This document shows, piece by piece, positions 58,351-64,000 of a stretch of DNA of 64,000 bases. The stretch covers positions 186,001 to 250,000 of the forward strand of contig JAQMWT010000389.1 in NCBI GenBank assembly GCA_029834535.1. Direction: 5' to 3'. Each line of letters opens with the position of its first letter. Within the stretch, counting starts at the first letter, position 1. Made by a program: the position numbers and the translations under genes. The notes under the pieces are model-generated. The model was not told the DNA's origin. It did not search any database and saw only the letters and a list, made by a program, of their open reading frames with translations. Origin of the DNA: Chrysophaeum taylorii (Eukaryota; Sar; Pelagophyceae; Pelagomonadales; Pelagomonadaceae).

Positions 58351-60443
58351 GATTCAAACCACAACGGATACAAGCGATTTATCTTGTAACGACCAAAACG
58401 GACCGACGACGGCATGGGGTTGTTTAAACGTCGTGGTCCGTTGATTATCAATCAAGACCTACCTCTATAGTATATGTTTTCTTCTATGGTCGGAGTGTTG
58501 CTCACGAGGGCTCGAGAGCACGCACGCAAATTAGGCCCTAACAGCAAAAAACACACGATGTGGAATTCTGGCGGCGTCTTTGTTTTGGTTGGTGGTGTCG
58601 ACCATATGGTCCGCGCAGGCCGTCCTTCTTGAGCTAGCTATATTCCCGCGACCAACCCGCGCGGCCATGAGACAGCGATTGTTTTTCGGCACGGGGGGCT
58701 CTACTCGAGTCCCGAGATGGCGATCACGTGCGCCTGGCCTTCATTCGATCAGTAAACTGGTGAGGTTGTCGCCACCCTCAACAACGAATACACGGCTTGC
58801 GCTCCTCCTGGGGAGGTAGATCATTCTCCTACTGTCGTGATGCCGGCGCCGCCATCGCGGGGCTCTCTGTCTGTCTGTCACCACCAGCCTTTTTTTTTTC
58901 CGAGAGTCAGTCAGTCCGCTTGTGTCGTTGTGCGCGCTACTACAACGCAACTGACCTACTTATTTATTTTTCCCGGAAAAACTAAGGCCCGTTCTCCACC
59001 AGATCAAAGTCGCAAAATTTGCAACAAAAGTCCCTTTTTTTGCGCACCCGTTCGTTCTCCACTAGGGAGGGCAAAGTTAAAAGCGAAATAGTCAAATCTG
59101 CCAAGCTCTTCAATGACGGCGAGCGGAAGAGGAGGCTCGAGCGGGAAAAAAAAGGATGCTCGAGGCCGTCTCACGAGTTATAAAACGTCATCGCCTCATT
59201 GCGCTCGTGGATTGCGACGAAGTTCGGGGCGCAGCGGCACGCCGCGGGCCCACGCCGCTGCCTGTTGTCCACCTAAACCCTGTTGTGTGTCCGTCCGCCA
59301 AAAAACGTGTTGGAGCGCATAGCTTTAAGATAGATACACATTTTTTTCTGGTCGGGAACGGGAGTTCAGAGGGGCGCAGAGGTCATATGGGCGCGCAGGT
59401 CGTCGTCGGCAAACTTTTTCTTGATCGCGGTGGCGCTGGCGACATGGCCAGGGCTGGGGGGAACGGAGTGATCGGTTCGATCCTCGGGGTTTTTCGCCGT
59501 CCTTGCTAAGGAAGAGGTTCGTGTCGAGCTGGCGTCGAGCGTGTTGAAGGTACAACAGGCCGCCTTTTTTTTCCAGAACCAGTTCCAGTGTCCTCAGCGT
59601 CCGGCTCGGCCCGCGTCGCCGTCGTCTGGTCCCGCAAGAGAAAAAAGTCGATCCCCAGCTTGACTTAAAGTCGTTGACCATATATCCGCGGGTGGCTGTG
59701 CTCGCGGGTCCAGTGATGAGTCGCAGGAGGTGGTGGCGGCGAATTCGGGCTGATCTGAGAGTGCGACGGCTGCGCGTCCTGTACCGGCACGGCAGGAACA
59801 CCGAGCGCAGCAGCTGGTCCCCGCATGATGACCGCGTACGCGGTGTCGGCGCCAGCTTCGTTCCAGTCGTCGTTCGGTGATTCATGCCTCGCCAGTCAGT
59901 CAACCAATGCCATCTCAGTTTAACCTATATTCGAGGCGCGCAGCGCTTCCTTTCCGAGAATTTCAGCCCGCCGCCCTATCTCCGTCTTGAAGGAAGTGTT
60001 GTCGGGGCACGTACCACGCGGATTATTTATTACCAGGCCTGCTTGGTCATGGGGGTCCGGTCCGTCCACCCGGGCGCGATCGACCGCAACGCCGACCGCT
60101 TCTACTCTTCCGACACCTTTCGAGCCACATCAACTTGGCGTTTGAAACAAAAAAACTTGGACAGAGTTTGAGGGGATAACGGACGTATGGGGCTCGAAAA
60201 TAAGGGCCTGAAAATCTGAACTTTTAGCAACTCCTGCAAAAACAACTTTGTGATTATTATTTCGAGCCGGTGGTGGGTGGAGAACGGCTCTCTAACAAAT
60301 CTGTTTGTTGTAGTAGCTGCTTTTTTCGCAGACTTTATTAGCCTAGATTCGGAACTAGATGTCTCTGGACAAAAATCGATTCGCGTGCTGTCCGTTGGTT
60401 TCGGAACATTTTCGCGGAGCTGTGTCGCGTTTTGCCAGGCGCA
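58351..60443. other. No supported gene
   Basis: Short frames on both strands; protein-like runs near 58,650-58,760 (plus) and 59,880-59,740 (minus) do not assemble into a gene. Telling sequence such as terminal repeats is not seen. Confidence 0.45.
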
Positions 60444-61538
60444 ATGATGATGATAAGAGGAGCAGTGGTAGTTATGGTGGTGAGGAGCGCGATAGCCGCG
60501 CCGTACGATGAGGGGCCCGAGAGGGTCGTCGACGAGATGAGGGCGCAGATCGAGGCCCTCCTCGCCACCGACGTAAACTGCACACTGCTTCCAAAGTTTG
60601 TCCGGCTCGTGTTCCACGACTGCGTAGGCGGGTGCGACGGGTGCGTCGACATGAGCGACCCCGAGAACGCGGGGCTCCTGACACCGATCGAGGCCCTGAT
60701 GCCCATCTGCGAGAATATCCCCGAGGGAAGCGGCGTGACGCGGGCCGACTGCTGGGCCCAAGCAGCGCTGTCGGCCGCGGAATCGAGCCAGGACCGCTCG
60801 CGGTTCGCGTTTCCGCTAGAGAAGGTCGGCCGCCAGACCTGCGAGGCTCCCAACGGGGTCGGGGGGCCAGAACGGACGATGCCGAATTCCCACGCGGGGA
60901 CTTCGGAGCTGATCGAATGGTTCAGAGAATGGTTTGGGTTCTCGAAACGCGAAATCGTCGCTTTGATGGGCGCTCATACGCTCGGCGGCGCGATACGAAA
61001 CAATTCTGGGTACAACGGTTTCTGGACGCCGACCTGGTGCTCGCTGAACAACGACTATTACGACAGCTTGTGGCAAATCTGGTCGCAAAAACTGACCGAG
61101 GAACCAAACGGCCATTTCCAGTGGGAGCTTACGAGTCCGCCCGACGCGGTCTACGAGCACCGAACCGACTCGGCGGGCTGCCCCTTCCTAAATCTCCCTG
61201 GTAGAGGGCCCCCGATACCCCCCGACACCGACCTCGAGGCCTGCCCGCCCCTTTTTATGCTCAACGTCGACGTCGCCATGGCGAAGGATTTTGGGGACAA
61301 ACTCAACTCGCACTCGGGCCAAGTCGACTGTTTATGGGTCGACCAACCCGACGACTACGACCCCCGCGAACCCTGTGCCGACGCCCGCCTCCTCGACTTC
61401 GTCCTCGCCTACCGCGACGACAACCGCCTCTGGGTCAGAGACTTCCAGCAGGTTCTCACAAAGCTAATCAACACCAAGGCCAGGCCCCTCACCAAGCTCG
61501 ACACGACCGACTCGCAGATGTATGACGGCTTTTTCTGA
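60444..61538 (+). CDS. Secreted heme peroxidase (plant/fungal superfamily)
   Basis: The protein has 364 residues from ATG 60444. A short hydrophobic start (MMMIRGAVVVMVVRSAIA) is a likely signal peptide, with cleavage near residue 18-20. FVRLVFHDCVGGCDGC carries the distal Arg54 and His58. VALMGAHTLGGA carries the proximal heme ligand His178. Paired cysteines throughout suggest disulfides and secretion. It oxidises substrates with hydrogen peroxide. Compared with class I ascorbate peroxidases it has a signal peptide and many Cys; compared with class III it lacks some conserved spacing, so the class is left open. It lies between the two PH-like paralogues. Confidence 0.9.
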   Translation: MMMIRGAVVVMVVRSAIAAPYDEGPERVVDEMRAQIEALLATDVNCTLLPKFVRLVFHDCVGGCDGCVDMSDPENAGLLTPIEALMPICENIPEGSGVTRADCWAQAALSAAESSQDRSRFAFPLEKVGRQTCEAPNGVGGPERTMPNSHAGTSELIEWFREWFGFSKREIVALMGAHTLGGAIRNNSGYNGFWTPTWCSLNNDYYDSLWQIWSQKLTEEPNGHFQWELTSPPDAVYEHRTDSAGCPFLNLPGRGPPIPPDTDLEACPPLFMLNVDVAMAKDFGDKLNSHSGQVDCLWVDQPDDYDPREPCADARLLDFVLAYRDDNRLWVRDFQQVLTKLINTKARPLTKLDTTDSQMYDGFF

Positions 61539-61705
61539 CTCTGCTGCTGCTGCTGCTGTGTAGTTAGGAGGCCTCAATCTACAACGCTGGAGCCCTCCTC
61601 CACCTTATTCCTCTTCGGGGGGCTTCATTTCATCTCCCTCCCGCGGCAGGCCGGCCGGCTTTACGTGCTGGCGGGAACAAGATATCGCACTGTAGTAGTA
61701 GATCG

Positions 61706-62260
61706 TCACTTGAGGAGGGGGAGGTTTGTAGCGTCGCTGAGAGGAGGATGAGGAGGAGGAGGAATTTTGGCGGAGGGGCTCGCGCTGCTCGTTTTGCCTT
61801 TTTTATAGAGGAGGAGGTTCCTCTCGCGCTTGACGAGCATGGCGAGGCCGTCGACGAGGAGCTTAGAAACGTCGGCCGATTCGAGGGAGAGGCGCCAGTC
61901 GTTGATGACGACGGCGTCGGCGTCGGCTCGAAGGGTCGCGACGTTATCGAGCAAGAGGACCGTTCCTGAGCAATCTAGGGCGAGAGCCAAATCGGTCCGC
62001 ACGAGGCGGAGGGTCGCCTGGGTGCCGTCTCGAAGGACGCGGAGGCCCGTGCGCATCATCGCCGCGAACTCGCGGAGAAAATTGTGTTCGCTCTCGCGGA
62101 CGGCGGCAATGCGTTCGCGCCGCACGTCGTCGAGGTCCCGCGCCCCCGCCGTCGCTTCGTCGTACGTTTTCTGGAGCGGCGACACCATCACGGGCGAGTT
62201 GAGGGTCTCTTCGGGGTCTTCGCCGCAGCCGCAGGTACACCGAGACACCTCGCTCCCCAT
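61706..62260 (-). CDS. Putatively acylated PH-like protein, paralogue 2
   Basis: The protein has 184 residues from ATG 62260. It starts MGSEVSRCTCGCG, with Gly2/Ser6 for myristoylation and nearby cysteines for palmitoylation. ESEHNFLREFAAMMRTGLRV matches paralogue 1 almost residue for residue, and VSKLLVDGLAMLVKRERN matches its final helix. The middle is shorter. The C-terminus is Pro-rich, encoded by CCT runs. Dual acylation would place it at the plasma membrane. It diverges from the GPCR-PIPK gene with 177 bp between starts. Confidence 0.7.
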   Translation of the reverse strand: MGSEVSRCTCGCGEDPEETLNSPVMVSPLQKTYDEATAGARDLDDVRRERIAAVRESEHNFLREFAAMMRTGLRVLRDGTQATLRLVRTDLALALDCSGTVLLLDNVATLRADADAVVINDWRLSLESADVSKLLVDGLAMLVKRERNLLLYKKGKTSSASPSAKIPPPPHPPLSDATNLPLLK

Positions 62261-62437
62261 GTCGAGATCAACAATTTGGATTGTTGACGTAACCGTCACT
62301 TATCTTTATTAACTGTCCCCGTGAAACGGTCCGTTAGGAGGGTGGGTCGTCGGTTTCATGATCCAAGGGAGGGATCCTCTTTTGCTTGCGAAAAAAAGTA
62401 GATCCGTTGGTTGTTGTTGTTCTTCCCCTTCCAAGAG

Positions 62438-64000
62438 ATGGAAGGGCGTCGGTTGCGTCGCTTATTGTTCTGGCTCGGACCCGTGTCCGGATGCGTGGCG
62501 TACGCGAGCGTATGGATGGTCGCGGGGCCTTCGCGGCGGCAGCGGCTGTGCTTCGTGAGCGGTGGCGGCTTAGGTCTCTTTTTCGCCTTGGTTCTCCTCG
62601 TCGCTCACCGACGTGGTCCGCGGCGGCTGCGCGAACATCCGCAGCCAATAATATTTTGGCGGTGCGTCGCCGACGCCGGGACGGCCGTCCAGTTCATCGC
62701 ATACGCCTACGCGCGGCGGCGGTGCGATACCCCCCGGGGACGCGTATCTTCGGGTCTCCTGGAATTCTCGATGATCGCGTCGGAAGGCTGGTACTTCGCG
62801 AGCGTGCACGACGCGAGAGCGAGCTTCCGGTCCCCGTTTACGCCCAAGGTCGCGCTCATGCGGTGCTACCACCGGATCGTCTGGGTGTCGGCGCTTTTTA
62901 TGGCCGTATTTGTCGCGGAGATTCCGGGCGTCGACGGCGAGTATTTGATCGGAGAAGAAATGTTCGGGTATTGTTTGTTCAAGTCGAGCAAAGTGTGGCC
63001 GCCTTGGGTGTTTCTGTACGCGCCGATCCTCGTGCTGTACGCCGGGGCCCTCGCGATGACGCTCGCCTGCCTGGGGTCGGCCTACGAACGCTCGGCGAAG
63101 ACTCGAGCCTTCGCCGAACACCTTCACGCGATAGCGGTCACGAACGCCAACCTCGTGGCCGCCTGCATGTACTGGGGTTTATTCTCGATCTTCTATTTTG
63201 GGTCGTCGTACATGAGAATCCGCGGGGCGACGTACGCGGCCGCCCTCCTGCTTCCCGCGAAGGGCGCGGTCGACTTTATGGTTTGGCTTCTTCCTCTGGA
63301 CCCTTCCGACGTCGGCGCCGCGTTGGGCTTGGGGAATATGGTAGACGAGCCGAGGTGCTCGTCGGTCGACGATCGGGACGACCTTCTCGCCTCGGCCCAG
63401 GGTCGCGAGATCTTCGATTACGTGCGGTGTGGCATCGCCGAGAGTCGCGGCCGCGCGGTCGTGATGCTCGCGCGCCGCCGAGACGAGCCCGCGCTCGGTT
63501 TTTGGGCGTTCGCGAGACGCGCGCTCGCTCCAACCGTCGAGGCCCGACAGGTCCTGCGCGACCTCTGTACCGAGTCGCACCACCCGGTCTGCGTCGTCGA
63601 CGCCTCGAGAGTACTGTTTCGATCGATCGCGCGCGATTCTCTAAGGCGGCTTCGGGCGACCTTTGGGATATCGGAAACCGACTACGCGCGCTCGTGGCGG
63701 GCCGTCACCAAGGCCAGATACTCGGACGGTGCGAGCGGCGCCTTCTTCCTCTTCTCAGCCGACGAGCGTTTCCTGGCAAAGACGGCAACGGCGACCGAAA
63801 TCCGAGCGCTCGCGCGACGCGCCGACGCCCTCGCCGCCTACTGCTCTCCAGACACCAAGCTCTGCCGAATCGTCGGCGCCCACACGCTCGAGATTTACGG
63901 CCAGCCCTTCCATCTTGTCGTCCAGGAAAACCTATTTTTCGGCTCGGACGCGAGCCTCCTCCGACGTTACGACATCAAGGGGAGCTCGGTCAACCGCCGC
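62438..64000 (+). CDS. GPCR-phosphatidylinositol phosphate kinase (GPCR-PIPK), 5' part
   Basis: An open frame of 521 codons from ATG 62438 runs off the window end. Residues about 10-290 contain seven to eight hydrophobic segments (e.g. GLGLFFALVLLVAH, IVWVSALFMAVFVA, WVFLYAPILVLYAGALAMTL), consistent with a 7TM receptor domain. Residues about 310-521 enter a PIPK catalytic core: GAFFLFSADERFLAKT (nucleotide-binding hairpin), FHLVVQENLFF, and RYDIKGSSVNRR, the KGS motif of PIP kinases. Such fusions are known from Dictyostelium (RpkA) and oomycetes. The activation loop that decides PI4P versus PI5P use lies outside the window. Confidence 0.85.
   Translation, partial: MEGRRLRRLLFWLGPVSGCVAYASVWMVAGPSRRQRLCFVSGGGLGLFFALVLLVAHRRGPRRLREHPQPIIFWRCVADAGTAVQFIAYAYARRRCDTPRGRVSSGLLEFSMIASEGWYFASVHDARASFRSPFTPKVALMRCYHRIVWVSALFMAVFVAEIPGVDGEYLIGEEMFGYCLFKSSKVWPPWVFLYAPILVLYAGALAMTLACLGSAYERSAKTRAFAEHLHAIAVTNANLVAACMYWGLFSIFYFGSSYMRIRGATYAAALLLPAKGAVDFMVWLLPLDPSDVGAALGLGNMVDEPRCSSVDDRDDLLASAQGREIFDYVRCGIAESRGRAVVMLARRRDEPALGFWAFARRALAPTVEARQVLRDLCTESHHPVCVVDASRVLFRSIARDSLRRLRATFGISETDYARSWRAVTKARYSDGASGAFFLFSADERFLAKTATATEIRALARRADALAAYCSPDTKLCRIVGAHTLEIYGQPFHLVVQENLFFGSDASLLRRYDIKGSSVNRR

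Overview
This is nuclear DNA from a GC-rich eukaryotic microbe. The gene set (SMC6, KRR1, ARS2/Serrate, bifunctional DHFR-TS, PPR protein, LARGE-type glycosyltransferase, Hsp90 activator, GPCR-PIPK) is purely eukaryotic. A stramenopile alga is the best guess, with a pelagophyte in mind: DHFR-TS fusion, GPCR-PIPK, many intronless genes, and introns flanked by short direct repeats like the introners known from Aureococcus. That assignment is inference; no rRNA or organelle marker is present. Start codons were chosen as ATG, so several genes begin inside a longer open frame.

Layout. 0-2.9 kb holds a tandem 16-mer array and decayed fragments (sulfotransferase-like, LINE reverse transcriptase). 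2.9-13.6 kb (minus strand) is one giant multi-exon gene: two CCCH fingers, a ZNFX1/Upf1-like SF1 helicase with a large Cys/His-rich insertion, NF-X1-type cysteine repeats and a C-terminal RING/Rcat-like region. 13.7-16.7 kb holds a Helitron-type helicase fragment and a frameshifted methyltransferase pseudogene. 16.7-18.8 kb is an FAD oxidoreductase whose halves are in reversed order. 19.1-20.6 kb is a Helitron-like element ending 13 bp before the DHFR-TS start codon. 22-26 kb is repeat-rich, with a coiled-coil gene and an element bounded by AAGTTTGGTCA-like repeats.

26.3-41.9 kb is a compact housekeeping block (SMC6, GT49, RING protein, PPR, KRR1, RS/AcD-repeat protein, ARS2, Aha1-like), with two divergent gene pairs only 43 and 59 bp apart. 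42-45 kb and 46.7-50.7 kb are decayed and gene-poor; the second contains a hAT-like transposase remnant between 20-bp inverted repeats. 45.1-46.3 kb is a 3-hydroxyisobutyryl-CoA hydrolase-like gene. 50.7-54.5 kb is a four-copy Helitron-like array arranged two forward, two reverse, with a 120-bp perfect palindrome at its centre. 54.6-64 kb carries an EF-hand/hydrolase fusion, two related putatively myristoylated proteins, a secreted heme peroxidase and a GPCR-PIPK cut by the window end.

The genes do not form an operon-like pathway. Several act in RNA biology (ZNFX1-like helicase, KRR1, ARS2, AcD/RS protein, PPR). The right end groups membrane-signalling candidates (acylated PH-like proteins, GPCR-PIPK, calcium-binding hydrolase).
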